From contig NZ_RCIP01000003.1 in NCBI RefSeq assembly GCF_004000275.1, positions 426,528 through 490,527 on the forward strand: a DNA stretch of 64,000 nt. Reading direction: 5' to 3'. The stretch is from Saccharospirillum alexandrii (GTDB lineage: Bacteria > Pseudomonadota > Gammaproteobacteria > Pseudomonadales > Natronospirillaceae). The translations under genes were made by a program, and so were the position numbers. How positions within the stretch are numbered: the stretch's first letter is position 1; the number at the start of each line of letters is the position of its first letter. The notes beneath the pieces are model-generated. The model saw only the letters and a list, made by a program, of their open reading frames with translations, did not search any database and was not told the origin of the DNA. Positions 44,335 through 54,068 of the stretch are shown here, piece by piece.

Positions 44335-45123
44335 ATGCGCACCTACACCGCTTTGATTGCAAGCCTGGCACTGTTGGCCGGCTGCAGCTCCGTCCCGCTC
44401 AGTAAAGTCGACACCGAGGAACTGGAAGTCACGGTGGACTATCGCCAATTGCCTGACCGGGTCGAACTGGAAACCCAGTGGCGCACCGGCTTTTGGAACC
44501 GGCGCGTGGATGCCACCGCCAACCCGCCGGAGCTGCTAACCCGCGGCGGTGAAATTCTGGTGCTCAATCGCGGGGCGGATGACGGTGAATACTCACTGTC
44601 TCTCGACCCCGAGACCGGCCCCTACCGTCTAACGATTCCAGACCTGGCCGAACTGAGGTTACCGGTGGGAGAAACCGTGTCGCTGGCAGGCGCCAGCAGC
44701 ATCGCCGGTGATCGCTTCGACCGTGAAGACGAGCTGGTGTTGTCGGTGCGCGGTGCGACCGATCGGCCAAGAGGCTGGTCGTTCACCGCCTGGTGCGGCA
44801 ACGAGAGCTGGACCATCAATCGCTCACTACCCCGCGATGAAACCGAACTCGAACTCGACCTGGGCCGGTTGATGCAGCAGATCAACAACGCCGCCGAAGC
44901 CGATCTGAACGGGCAGATACGAGTGAGGGTCAGTTTGTGGGAAGCGTTCGACATGGACTGGCAGCCGCCATTCAAACCCGGTGTCGCCCGGGCCGAAGAC
45001 CGCGTCGAGTTTGAAGTCAACACCGCCAGCTTCCGCTTCCAGGCAACAGTACGCATTCAGCTGGCGCAAAACGCCTTTTTCAGCTTGCAAAATCAGGCCT
45101 GGCCCGTGAGATATTGTTCATGA
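44335..45123 (+). CDS. Putative lipoprotein, possibly YbaY-like
   Basis: A 262-residue lipoprotein. The signal is followed by the lipobox LLAGC (Cys17). The mature part is mostly beta and I recognise no family with confidence; part of its chain suggests YbaY-like beta folds (VTVDYRQLPDRVELE). It has a Cys near the middle (FTAWCGNESW) and a single C-terminal Cys. It overlaps the convergent EAL gene's stop by 6 bases. Confidence 0.72.
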   Translation: MRTYTALIASLALLAGCSSVPLSKVDTEELEVTVDYRQLPDRVELETQWRTGFWNRRVDATANPPELLTRGGEILVLNRGADDGEYSLSLDPETGPYRLTIPDLAELRLPVGETVSLAGASSIAGDRFDREDELVLSVRGATDRPRGWSFTAWCGNESWTINRSLPRDETELELDLGRLMQQINNAAEADLNGQIRVRVSLWEAFDMDWQPPFKPGVARAEDRVEFEVNTASFRFQATVRIQLAQNAFFSLQNQAWPVRYCS

Positions 45124-47691
45124 CACCAGCGGACTGTGCGCAGCCAGCCAGGTGCTGAATTCCGGCAACGGCATTGGCCGGGCAATCAGGTACCCCTGAA
45201 CCCGGTCACACTCGAGGTCTCGGCACAGCGTTAAGGTCGTCTCAAGCTCGACGCCTTCAGCGACCACAATGGCACCCATGCTACGCGCCAGCCTGACGAT
45301 GGCCGCAACGATATCCCGATCCACCACCGACGTTTCCAGCTTACTGATGAAATCACGATCTATCTTAATTTCATCGGGCCGAATGCGGCTCAGATACGCC
45401 AGAGAACTGTAGCCCGTGCCAAAGTCGTCGATGCTGATCTGACACCCCAGCTGGCGCAACTGATCCAGCATGGCCATGCAGGCATCCGGGTTTTCCATCA
45501 GCACTGATTCGGTCACCTCTACCTTGAGCCGGGTCGCATCGACTCCGGTTGCCGCTATTCGCATGACCAGATCCTGGTCGTCGACACGGGTAACCAGATC
45601 CAGTACCGATAAATTCACCGATATGGATACCGCCTCGTCCGGGTGTGCCGACAACCAGCGAGCCGCTACCCGCAGTACCTCCCGGGTTAGGCTGGATATT
45701 CCATAGGTTTGCTCAGCCAGCGGAATAAACTCGCCCGGCGACACGTTCCCGAGCGTCGGGTGCTGCCAGCGCAACAACAATTCACCCCCAACGACCACGC
45801 CGCTGCCAAGATCGATAATGGGCTGCACATGACAGCGCATCTGGTCGCGTTGAATGGCCTGCGGCAATGCCCGGTTGAGTTCATTCTGACGAATAAAAAA
45901 GTCGTTTTGCTGGTCGGAATAATAATGGATATAGCGGTTTTCACGCTCTGCGGTAATCAGCGCAACATTGAGCTTGCGCAACAGCTCATCCAACGATTCG
46001 GTCATGTCGGTCACCGCATAGGCGGCCATTCGGGAACACACCTCAAACCGGTGGTCATCCTCTTCCAGAACCAGAGTCCGCATGGGGGCCATGGTGGCAT
46101 CGAGATCGGTCAGATCGGCAGCATCAAAAACCGTCATGAAACTGCTGCGTGACCAAAGCACCATGGCCGCTCTCGGTTGCCGGCTGCCAGTGGCGTCGGC
46201 GTCGTACCCGGCCAAGGGCATAACCCCCTGCTGGCGGAGCAGAAACTGGTTCCAGCGCTCGGTCGCCTGCATCCACAGCCGATGGGCCACCGTTGGCCCA
46301 AGCAGGCGAATCATACTGCGAATGCCATCAATTTCGATCAGCACTACAACCGGTTCTGACATTTGTGCGCTGAGCCTTGTCCAGTTCGGGCTCAAGACCT
46401 TACTGAAATACGCCCTGCTGGGTAATCCGGTTTCCGGATCCTGCAGCAGCAATTGCTTTTGTCGGACCTCCAAATATCGCATGCGCGAGGTCACAGCAAA
46501 CGACATCAGCAACAGTTCGAGGACGGTGGATGCGAAAAACGCATTCAGGGTAAACCAGGATACCGGTAACTGACCGGCGTAGGTGGCCGTGCCTATGGCG
46601 CCGCCCAGGATTTGAACCCCAATGGACCCCAGCAAGAAAGCCGCCGGGGCGTACCCGCGCCGAATCTGTTGCACACTGATGTACAGCACAGGCCCAAAGG
46701 TCACCAGTTGCATCAGCACCAGCGGAATAAACAAATAAACGTCGGCCACCACCAGGCTGAGCAGCGCAAACGCCAGGTTCACCCCCTGCAGCACACGCAC
46801 CAGGGGCAAGCGGAACAGCAACCCCTGATCGGCGCCCTTGCCCAGAAACGGAATGGCAAAGGAGAAAATCAGGAAAATCAGCAGGTAGTTCATGGCCATG
46901 ATGTGGGTCGACAAGAATTGGACGACCGATAAGGGCATAAACAGATGACCGAAACCGGTCAGCGCCGAGAAATAAAACACAATGAGAACGTGGAACACCA
47001 TGAACCAGCGGTAGGCGGCGTCGGCTCGCCCGTAAAGCAGCACGGCATTGAACGCGAACATGGCAAGCGTCAGCACCAGCATCACCCAGTCCGTCGCAAT
47101 ACGGTTCTGGTTTAAATACTCCTGTTCCACCTCTGGCGAGACCAGTAGCGCAGGGGCGAGGGGCGTCGAACTGAACAAACGCAACACCAGGTGGTATTCG
47201 CCTGGGCCCGGTACCTGAATGCGGTCCTGGTAGCGGGCGGCGGGTCGCTTCTGCGCCAGTCCAGGCTGGTTCATGCCCAGCGGGTGGGTGCTTATCAGCC
47301 GGCCCCACTCATCCAGCAAGTACAGGGTGAACTCGGCTAAAATGACGTTTTCATTGGTCAGGATGAAGGTCTGGGGGACGCCAGGTTCGCCCTGAAGCTC
47401 CAGATCGTACCTCAACCACAGCGCCTCGCGACTGAGTACGGGCGGATTGGACCGGGCACTGAGAAACAGAGCTGCTTGAACATCCTCCAGTTGTTTCTCC
47501 GGCGCGGCCAATATCGTCGCCTGCGGTTGAGAAAGCCACTGATGATCGGGCCAAGGGTTCGTCGCCGACGCCTGGCTGACAAACGCCAGCACAGCAGTGA
47601 GAGCCCACCATCGACTGACTGTGTGGCATCGACTAAACCAGCGCCACCCGCCGTAAACCTTCCCTGCTGTCTTCCCTGTATCGGGTTGGAT
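45118..47691 (-). CDS. 7TM-sensor EAL phosphodiesterase with degenerate GGDEF
   Basis: An 857-residue protein from the ATG at 47691 (an upstream ATG at 47784 is open). The signal peptide ends QASA. A periplasmic 7TMR-DISM2-like domain (about 40-190) precedes seven membrane helices (roughly 200-400) and a GGDEF-like domain that has lost its motif. A C-terminal EAL domain follows with E637 in GGELLLRW, KVEVTESVLM, DDFGTGYSSLAYL, KIDRDF, VVAEGVE and QGYLIARP. It should hydrolyse c-di-GMP in response to an external signal. Divergent from the chemoreceptor at 48008. Confidence 0.9.
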   Translation of the reverse strand: MQPDTGKTAGKVYGGWRWFSRCHTVSRWWALTAVLAFVSQASATNPWPDHQWLSQPQATILAAPEKQLEDVQAALFLSARSNPPVLSREALWLRYDLELQGEPGVPQTFILTNENVILAEFTLYLLDEWGRLISTHPLGMNQPGLAQKRPAARYQDRIQVPGPGEYHLVLRLFSSTPLAPALLVSPEVEQEYLNQNRIATDWVMLVLTLAMFAFNAVLLYGRADAAYRWFMVFHVLIVFYFSALTGFGHLFMPLSVVQFLSTHIMAMNYLLIFLIFSFAIPFLGKGADQGLLFRLPLVRVLQGVNLAFALLSLVVADVYLFIPLVLMQLVTFGPVLYISVQQIRRGYAPAAFLLGSIGVQILGGAIGTATYAGQLPVSWFTLNAFFASTVLELLLMSFAVTSRMRYLEVRQKQLLLQDPETGLPSRAYFSKVLSPNWTRLSAQMSEPVVVLIEIDGIRSMIRLLGPTVAHRLWMQATERWNQFLLRQQGVMPLAGYDADATGSRQPRAAMVLWSRSSFMTVFDAADLTDLDATMAPMRTLVLEEDDHRFEVCSRMAAYAVTDMTESLDELLRKLNVALITAERENRYIHYYSDQQNDFFIRQNELNRALPQAIQRDQMRCHVQPIIDLGSGVVVGGELLLRWQHPTLGNVSPGEFIPLAEQTYGISSLTREVLRVAARWLSAHPDEAVSISVNLSVLDLVTRVDDQDLVMRIAATGVDATRLKVEVTESVLMENPDACMAMLDQLRQLGCQISIDDFGTGYSSLAYLSRIRPDEIKIDRDFISKLETSVVDRDIVAAIVRLARSMGAIVVAEGVELETTLTLCRDLECDRVQGYLIARPMPLPEFSTWLAAHSPLVS

Positions 47692-47908
47692 CATCGCTGT
47701 CACGGTCGATACATACCTCACGCCCTGGGACATTCCTGCGAACTTGAATGGCCATACCCTTAACTGACCAGAACCTGACTCCAAAGTCTAGTTGGTATCT
47801 ACGACAATGCAGGGTAAACCGGACCGAATTTCGCCAATTTCCCGTCAACCTGTACCCAGCGTTTATCAAAACAGAACAGCGAACGCCTTAAGTCGATGCG
47901 ATAATTGT

Positions 47909-47923
47909 CGATAATGATTATTA
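47909..47923. promoter_or_regulatory. Candidate Fur box upstream of a chemoreceptor
   Basis: CGATAATGATTATTA matches the 7-1-7 Fur consensus TGATAATGATTATCA at 13 of 15 positions. It lies 84 bases before the chemoreceptor ATG and 218 bases from the divergent EAL gene. GATAATTGTCGATAATGAT around it may hold a second, overlapping half-site. Confidence 0.55.
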
Positions 47924-48007
47924 CTGACATCCTTCTCAGGGCAACACTATGGCAAGGTGTGTCCCTGGCACCATTCTCCGTGCTCAACCGTTCAAGGATC
48001 CGATGCT

Positions 48008-49657
48008 ATGTCCTGGCTTAAAAACCTGTCGATCGCCAACAAGGTGCGACTCCCCCTATTGCTTATGCTGATCGTCACCCTGGTCAGCACCGTCAGTGGC
48101 GTACGCAGCCTAATGACGGTTACCTCCAGTTCCGATGTACTGATTCAGCGATACCAGCCTGCCCTGCTGACCTTGGCCGAGATGGATACCTCTCTGCACC
48201 AGGCCCTTTTGGCACAGCGCGCTTATATCCAGGCGGCGTCCTGGGGCGCAGTTCGAGACGAGCTCGATGGCTACCTGGCCACCTTCACGACTGAATCCGA
48301 CAAGGCATTGCAACTGGCCAGTGCCACGGCCGCAACGCTGGCGACCGACAACAGCGAAGCCTTGATGGCGCAGTTCACCACGGCAATTGAGGCCTGGCAG
48401 ACTCTGAATACCGAGATTACCGAGTTTGCTGACGGCGGCGCCGCATCGGTTGCCCTTCAGATTGGCGAGCTGGAAGGAGCGCCGTTATTCAGTGAAGCCC
48501 TGGGCATCAAGAATACACTGTCCGAACACATCAATGCCGACTCTACAGCCCGGGTTGAAGCGGCCGAGTCAATCAGCGACCAGGCCATCATTCAGGCGTG
48601 GGTGCAATTGGCGGTTAGCCTGGCGCTGCTTGTTGCCATCGCGCTCTGGCTGCCATTGTCGTTATCGCGGCCGATCGCCCGCCTGCGCGATCGCTTGAAC
48701 GACCTGGCCTCCGGCGAAGGTGACCTGACCGCACGCCTGGCGTCCGACCGGGCCGATGAAGTGGGCCAGCTCGCGCACCATTTCAACCGGCTGATGGAAA
48801 AGCTGCATCAGTCGATGTCACACATCACCCGGGTTAACGAAGAATTGCGCGACAGCAGCCACATCCTGAACCAGGCCAGCAGCGGCAACATGTCGCTGGC
48901 ACAGCAACAGGAAGCAGCGCTGGAGCAAGTGGTCACTGCGGTCGAAGAATTGCACGGGTCTGCGCGCGAAGTGGCCAGCAATGCCGAACGCGGTTCCAGC
49001 ACCGCCAACGAGGCACTCGAGAACGTACGCACCGGCACCCAGCGTGCGGCGGAAGCCAACAACAAGGTGACCGAGCTAAAAGCCCAGCTGGACAGCGCCA
49101 CCCAGGCCTCTCAGGTACTGGCCGAAGAAGCCACCAGCATTACCAGCGTGCTGGACGTGATTCGCAACATTGCCGAACAGACCAATTTGCTGGCGCTGAA
49201 CGCGGCCATTGAAGCCGCCCGGGCCGGTGAGCAGGGCCGGGGATTTGCCGTCGTCGCCGATGAAGTGCGCAGTTTGGCGCAAAAGACACAGCAGTCCACC
49301 GCCGATATTCAGCAGCGCATTGAACGCTTGCAACAGGGTGTGGATAAAACGGTGAACGCCATGCAGACTGCCTCCAGTATGGTTCAGGAAACCGCAGGCA
49401 ATGTTGGTGATACCCAGAGCTCCTTCATCGCCATCGAATCCCTGATGCAGGATATCAACGACATCAGTGCCCAGATTGCGACGGCCACAGAAGAACAGAG
49501 CCAGGTGGTGTCCGGCATCACCGAACATCTGGTCTCGATCAGTGACTACTCCAAGGAAAATACCCGACATTCGCAGGAGATCGATCAGGCAACCGACCAA
49601 CTGGTGGAACAATCGAGTCAGGTACAGACGGTGTTGTCGGGGTACCGGCTGAGCTGA
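48008..49657 (+). CDS. Methyl-accepting chemotaxis protein
   Basis: A 549-residue transmembrane chemoreceptor. TM1 ([20 protein letters not shown]) and TM2 (about residue 190-215, [20 protein letters not shown]) flank a periplasmic four-helix sensor; a HAMP domain follows ([19 protein letters not shown]). The signalling domain has the tip [18 protein letters not shown]. The ATG at 48008 follows AAGGA at 9 bases; a GTG at 47957 is less likely. The ligand is unknown. It may be regulated by iron through the Fur-like site. Confidence 0.92.
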   Translation: MSWLKNLSIANKVRLPLLLMLIVTLVSTVSGVRSLMTVTSSSDVLIQRYQPALLTLAEMDTSLHQALLAQRAYIQAASWGAVRDELDGYLATFTTESDKALQLASATAATLATDNSEALMAQFTTAIEAWQTLNTEITEFADGGAASVALQIGELEGAPLFSEALGIKNTLSEHINADSTARVEAAESISDQAIIQAWVQLAVSLALLVAIALWLPLSLSRPIARLRDRLNDLASGEGDLTARLASDRADEVGQLAHHFNRLMEKLHQSMSHITRVNEELRDSSHILNQASSGNMSLAQQQEAALEQVVTAVEELHGSAREVASNAERGSSTANEALENVRTGTQRAAEANNKVTELKAQLDSATQASQVLAEEATSITSVLDVIRNIAEQTNLLALNAAIEAARAGEQGRGFAVVADEVRSLAQKTQQSTADIQQRIERLQQGVDKTVNAMQTASSMVQETAGNVGDTQSSFIAIESLMQDINDISAQIATATEEQSQVVSGITEHLVSISDYSKENTRHSQEIDQATDQLVEQSSQVQTVLSGYRLS

Positions 49658-49688
49658 TGCTCAGCCATCCGGCCACCCTGGTGGCCGG
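49647..49688. terminator. Tandem hairpins between convergent genes
   Basis: GGCTGAGC-TGAT-GCTCAGCC (49647-49666) spans the chemoreceptor stop, and CCGGCCACC/GGTGGCCGG (49669-49688) follows directly. Together they separate the chemoreceptor and CAP-domain genes, which converge. No T-run is seen, so they may act as transcription barriers or RNA 3' stabilisers. Confidence 0.5.
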
Positions 49689-49697
49689 GGTAGACTT

Positions 49698-50639
49698 TCA
49701 GTCGTCCGACTGCGGGTTAAGCGGCGCGGCCAGATTCAGCGTCCAGTAGACACCGCCCGTATCGGATGTTGCCTGGCCCATGCCCAGAGACGTGTAGTCG
49801 GCCTCCATGATATTGCGACAATGCCCCGGGCTGGCCAGCCATTGCTGAACCACATCGGCGTCGTCAGTTGCGGTCATGGCCACGTTTTCACCCAGCGTGG
49901 TCGCGTCATAGCCCTGCTGCTGCAAGCGCCGGTAGGCATCTTGTCCATCACTGCTGAGATGACTGAGCATGCCATGTTGCGCCATGTCGTTGCTGTGCTG
50001 TTGGGCGGCGCCTGCCAGCGTGCACTGATAGCTCAGTGGTTCGGCTGCGGCCTGCAATACCCGGCCGCAATAGCGCGCTTCACTGCGTGCCTGGTTTATT
50101 TGCTCCAGCCAGGCCTGCTCGGTTGCTCCCAGGCAATGATCGAGTGTCCACTGCGAGGTGGCGCCAATGGACCCTGCGGTTTGAAACTGCCATTGCGCTC
50201 CGCCGTAGAGGTCACCCTCGGCCGACATCAGTCGTGGATTCAACCTCACCTGGTAACGTTGATTCGGAATCAGGTTGGACGTCGGGATCAGGCGAAGGCT
50301 CTGGGTGTCGGCGACATAGACGGTTCTGGCGGGAACACGCCGGTCATTCAGCCACAGTTCAACACTGTTGTCGGTGATCGATTCAATGAGCAGCGGGGTA
50401 TCGAAGGTGATGCGGATGTCCCGCGTCAGTGCCTGGTTTTCGGCACCATCAATCGGGCTATGATCGATAACAGAAAACGCACTGGCACTGCGCGCCTGGA
50501 GCGGCGTGCCGGATAATACGTTGTTCGTTGCGAGCGGCTCGTCGACGGCTGTATTGCAGGCAGCCAGTGTTGTTGCCACCAATACACCCAGACTGACCCG
50601 GCGCCACGCCTGTTTTTCTCTCACCGTATCCATACTCAT
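49698..50639 (-). CDS. CAP/SCP-domain lipoprotein with Ig-like domain
   Basis: A 313-residue lipoprotein from the ATG at 50639. The lipobox TLAAC places the mature Cys at 28. A Big_5/SbsA-type Ig-like domain (about 65-170, DHSPIDGAENQALTRDIRITF) is followed by a CAP domain with HSNDMAQHGMLSHLSSDGQ, LGENVAM and SPGHCRNIMEADYTSLG. CAP proteins are secreted and often bind lipids or act as extracellular effectors. The Cys in CTLAG, PGHC and DHCLG may form disulfides. An ATG at 50633 is an alternative. Confidence 0.88.
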   Translation of the reverse strand: MSMDTVREKQAWRRVSLGVLVATTLAACNTAVDEPLATNNVLSGTPLQARSASAFSVIDHSPIDGAENQALTRDIRITFDTPLLIESITDNSVELWLNDRRVPARTVYVADTQSLRLIPTSNLIPNQRYQVRLNPRLMSAEGDLYGGAQWQFQTAGSIGATSQWTLDHCLGATEQAWLEQINQARSEARYCGRVLQAAAEPLSYQCTLAGAAQQHSNDMAQHGMLSHLSSDGQDAYRRLQQQGYDATTLGENVAMTATDDADVVQQWLASPGHCRNIMEADYTSLGMGQATSDTGGVYWTLNLAAPLNPQSDD

Positions 50640-50834
50640 TGCCGTTTTTAGCAGTGTACCTGCGCATATGCAGGCGCCAAGACTTTTCCTGATCTTTCCA
50701 TAAAACAAAGACAAAAAATGCCAACCGGGTCCGCAAAACAGGCTTAGGTGGACCAACAAAGATGCCAAGCCACGCTTCACGACAGCACAGGATACTGAGA
50801 GAATAGTGCTTTCACCGGCCCACCGAGCGTTCGC

Positions 50835-51452
50835 ATGACCCTAACCAGTGCCCTGACCTTCTTTTTCGCCATCTTTATTTTCGGCATCACGCCGGGCCCG
50901 GGCATCTTCGCCATTATGGCCCGCGCGTTAAGTCAGGGGGCCAGAGCGTGCACGGCACTGGCCTTTGGCATGGTCATCAGCGACGTGATCTATCTGGTAC
51001 TGGCGTGTTTCAGTCTGTCGGCCATTGCCGAAAACTACGGCACGCTGTTTACGCTCATTCGGTATGCCGGTGCGGCTTATCTGATTTACCTTGGCTGGAA
51101 ACTCTGGACGACGCCAGCCCCGACTGAAGCGAGCGATATTCCGGTAAAGCGTTCGGGTATCGGGGCCAGTCTGCTGCAGGGCATCGCCATCTCAGCCTCC
51201 AACCCCAAGGTCATTCTGTTCTACATTGCCTTTTTGCCGACCTTTATGGACCTGACCCGGCTCAGCCATACCGACATAGTGCTGGCCGCCGCTCTCACCG
51301 TTGTGGCACTGATGGCCGGTTTGATGCTGGTTGCCTGGGGCGCGTCGAAAGCCCGCAAGCTGGCCCGGTCCAGCCGGGCCATGCAACGGCTGAACCGGGC
51401 TGCTGGCACCATCATGATCAGTGCCGGCACCCTGCTGGCCGTCAAAAGCTGA
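50835..51452 (+). CDS. LysE/RhtB family amino-acid exporter
   Basis: A 205-residue membrane protein of the LysE/RhtB family with five to six helices. The N-terminal FGITPGPGIFAIMARALSQG is the family motif, and ISASNPKVILFYIAFLPTF sits in the fifth helix region. Such exporters remove amino acids (Lys, Thr, homoserine and relatives). The substrate is not apparent. Confidence 0.9.
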   Translation: MTLTSALTFFFAIFIFGITPGPGIFAIMARALSQGARACTALAFGMVISDVIYLVLACFSLSAIAENYGTLFTLIRYAGAAYLIYLGWKLWTTPAPTEASDIPVKRSGIGASLLQGIAISASNPKVILFYIAFLPTFMDLTRLSHTDIVLAAALTVVALMAGLMLVAWGASKARKLARSSRAMQRLNRAAGTIMISAGTLLAVKS

Positions 51453-51462
51453 CGGCGTTGAC

Positions 51463-51894
51463 TTACTGACCCGCCTGGGCAGCAAACCAGACGTCACTGA
51501 TTTCATGGCCATTGACGTCACCGCGCTGACGATCTCCCACCCAGGTGTATAGTGGCTGGTTTTCATACGCCCACTGGTAACTGCCATCTGTCCGTTCAAT
51601 CACCGTGAACGCGCCCCAGGTTTCAGCATTTTTTGACGCGGTGAACGGCGGCCAGCTTTCCGCACAGCCGTCGTAGCAGTTTGATACCGAAGCGGTGTCG
51701 CGGGTAAAGGTGTAGAGCGTCATCCCTTGCGTTGTAGCAAACACTTCGCCAATGGCAGTATCCACTGTCGAAACTACGCCGCTTGCCGGTGACTCATCAT
51801 TGCTGCCATAAGAGCTTGCATAGGAGTCCGTCGCGCAACCGGTTAATACCAGTGCAGATGCCAGAGCGAAGGTGCTGAATGTTGGTAATTTCAT
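51463..51894 (-). CDS. COG4315-type lipoprotein (YxxxxD repeat)
   Basis: A 143-residue lipoprotein from the ATG at 51894: lipobox VLTGC (Cys20) after a signal peptide. The two secreted-repeat motifs LYTFTRDTA and LYTWVGDRQ, spaced about 50 residues apart, are the family mark. CYDGCAESWPPF gives a likely disulfide. The function is unknown. Convergent with the LysE gene, 10 bases apart. Confidence 0.85.
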   Translation of the reverse strand: MKLPTFSTFALASALVLTGCATDSYASSYGSNDESPASGVVSTVDTAIGEVFATTQGMTLYTFTRDTASVSNCYDGCAESWPPFTASKNAETWGAFTVIERTDGSYQWAYENQPLYTWVGDRQRGDVNGHEISDVWFAAQAGQ

Positions 51895-52043
51895 GGTGTG
51901 TTCCCTTTGAGTCATGATCAAGAATGTGTCGTCCAAGTGCATTGAACGGTGAAGATAGGGTCCATTGGACGTCCTACTTACCCCTCAGACGACTTGATCA
52001 GCTCAAATGGATGCAGGCACCCAACATTTTTTTTGCAGCCAGG

Positions 52044-52850
52044 TTACGCAGCGACTACACCGTTATTGTCAGACTCGGTATTCAGGTGACGCTCGTCATA
52101 CAACTGCTTGAAAGACACCGACACCAGAACAACGCCCAGCACCGTGTTCACACTGACAATGAGCGGCTGAAGCCACCAGTAAACGACGGTTGGCAAACTC
52201 ATTTGAATCAAAATATCCAGCATTCCAAATGCCAGCAGGGGCGCCACTGTCACAGCCACCATTCGCCAGCCGTTACCTTTGGTTAATGCCATTGAACCGG
52301 ACAAAGTGACCGAAGGCTGCTGGCTGATGGCCGCCGACGGCAAAATCAGTGTCATTCGGGCCCACAAATACAACATAGGCAGCGTCATTAACCAGATAAG
52401 CGGCAGCGCCAGCAACGGCTGTTCAACGCCAAAAGACTCGATATTCCAGTTTGAGAAAACGGCGGCAAGAATACCAACAAGGACCAGAGCATACAGGACG
52501 GAAGGTACTATCATGACCAGGGTCAGCTTAAGCAACCCCCAGGCATAGCGCGTTTCAGCTTTCCCCCAACGAAGCGGCATCTGCCGATCAGGAGATTGCA
52601 GAAATTGACGGTGAACACTGACGGCAACGACGACGCCCGCCAACAGAGCAACACCAACCACAACCCAATATTGCCAACTCAGAACAGGAAGGTATTCAGT
52701 GGTGGGCTTGGTGAATTGCAGCAGCCCATACTGCACCACCAGAAAGGGCAGTGCCAGGATCAGCAAAGCCCGGGCGTGGCTGACGCTGTAACGGAGGCTA
52801 TCGGTGATTAACGCAAAGACGGGTAAACGGCGGGCAGGTACAGATGACAT
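52044..52850 (-). CDS. Multi-pass membrane protein, YciC-like layout
   Basis: A 268-residue protein from the ATG at 52850, fixed by AAGGA 8 bases upstream. About six hydrophobic segments, such as ALLILALPFLVVQYGLLQF and YWVVVGVALLAGVVVAVSV, and the stretch SQQPSVTLSGSMALTKGNGWR before TM5, resemble YciC/YipH-type membrane proteins of unknown function. The C-terminus is short and polar. Confidence 0.68.
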   Translation of the reverse strand: MSSVPARRLPVFALITDSLRYSVSHARALLILALPFLVVQYGLLQFTKPTTEYLPVLSWQYWVVVGVALLAGVVVAVSVHRQFLQSPDRQMPLRWGKAETRYAWGLLKLTLVMIVPSVLYALVLVGILAAVFSNWNIESFGVEQPLLALPLIWLMTLPMLYLWARMTLILPSAAISQQPSVTLSGSMALTKGNGWRMVAVTVAPLLAFGMLDILIQMSLPTVVYWWLQPLIVSVNTVLGVVLVSVSFKQLYDERHLNTESDNNGVVAA

Positions 52851-52965
52851 GATTGTCTTCCTTGTTGGCAATGAGTTGAATGACCCGGAGCGGTCCTCGC
52901 CCCGGGCGGTGAGCATAGTAATTCCCGTTACCACGACTCACCACGGTTTCTCATCCGTTATGTGA

Positions 52966-53937
52966 TTAACTTAACACCAGCGAAACCAGATAGCCGGTAT
53001 AGCCTGCATACACCAGCAATAGCATGCCGCCTTCTACCCGGTTTATGCGCCCCTGTCGGCCGCGCAGGCCAATACCCATGATCAGCAGCACTACCGTCAG
53101 CGCCGCCATCACTACCCAGTCGCGATACAGTACTTCCGGGTCGACCGAAAGCGGGTGAATGCCGGCTGCAATGCCGACGACTGCCAGCGTGTTGAACAGA
53201 CCGGAACCCAATACATTGCCCAGAGCCAGCTCATGTTCGTTCTTTTTGATCGCCACCAATGAGGACGCCAGCTCCGGTAGCGAAGTACCAATGGCGACCA
53301 CGGTCAAACCAATGATCAAGTCACTGACGCCAAAGCTCTGGGCGATAATGACTGCGCCCCAGACCAGCAGGCGCGAGCTGATCACCAGCAACACAAGTCC
53401 AACAATCAGCCAGGTGATGGCTCTGGACAAGCTCATCGGATGTGAGTCGATCTCTTTCAGGTATTCCGCTTCGAGTGTGTCAGCCGGTTTCTGCCGCCCC
53501 TGCAGAATCGACCAGCCCATGATGCCGAAAAACACCAGCAACAGAATATAGGCATCCAGCCGGCTCAGTTCACCGTCCAGTAGCTGGTAACCCCCCAGAA
53601 GCGTCACGCCGAGCAATAATGGCAGCTCTTTGGTTAGAATTCGCGATTGCACCCGAATCGGCGCTATGACCGCGACCAGGCCTATAACCAGACCAATGTT
53701 GGTGATGTTCGACCCATAGGCGTTACCCAGTGCCAGGCCGGGGTTTCCTTGCAACGAAGCGATGGCTGAGACCACCATTTCCGGTGCCGAAGTGCCAAAA
53801 CCAATAATCACCATGCCGATCAGCAATGGTGACATACCCGCGTATTTGGCGGTAACCGAGGCGCCCTCAACAAACTTGTCGGCACTCCAGACCAGTAAGG
53901 CCAGTCCGGCGATAACAGCCAACCAGGCTAACAACAT
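52966..53937 (-). CDS. Calcium/sodium antiporter (YrbG/CaCA family)
   Basis: A 323-residue CaCA-family exchanger from the ATG at 53937 (GGAG 8 bases before). The two alpha repeats are visible as GFGTSAPEMVVSAIASLQGN and AIGTSLPELASSLVAIKKNE, each followed by a conserved Asn/Gly stretch (ALGNAYGSNITN and ALGNVLGSGLFN). It exports Ca2+ in exchange for Na+ or H+, or similar cations. The E. coli homologue YrbG is a reference. Confidence 0.93.
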   Translation of the reverse strand: MLLAWLAVIAGLALLVWSADKFVEGASVTAKYAGMSPLLIGMVIIGFGTSAPEMVVSAIASLQGNPGLALGNAYGSNITNIGLVIGLVAVIAPIRVQSRILTKELPLLLGVTLLGGYQLLDGELSRLDAYILLLVFFGIMGWSILQGRQKPADTLEAEYLKEIDSHPMSLSRAITWLIVGLVLLVISSRLLVWGAVIIAQSFGVSDLIIGLTVVAIGTSLPELASSLVAIKKNEHELALGNVLGSGLFNTLAVVGIAAGIHPLSVDPEVLYRDWVVMAALTVVLLIMGIGLRGRQGRINRVEGGMLLLVYAGYTGYLVSLVLS

Positions 53938-54025
53938 AGAGCTCACTCCAGGTAGAAAATAATGGCGCCAGTATAGCGGGGCGCGTCTTAAATGTCGGGG
54001 GTATTTTCCAGGGCGGTGTTCAACC

Positions 54026-54051
54026 AAAAAAGGCCCCGAAGGGCCCTTTTT
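54026..54051 (-). terminator. Intrinsic terminator, possibly bidirectional
   Basis: GGCCC-CGAA-GGGCC forms a stem flanked by six A on the left and five T on the right, with one flanking mismatch. On the minus strand it terminates the DUF3833 gene (stop at 54069) and the A-run supplies the U-tail. On the plus strand it would also work. Confidence 0.85.
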
Positions 54052-54068
54052 CACCGAGCTGTCCGGAT

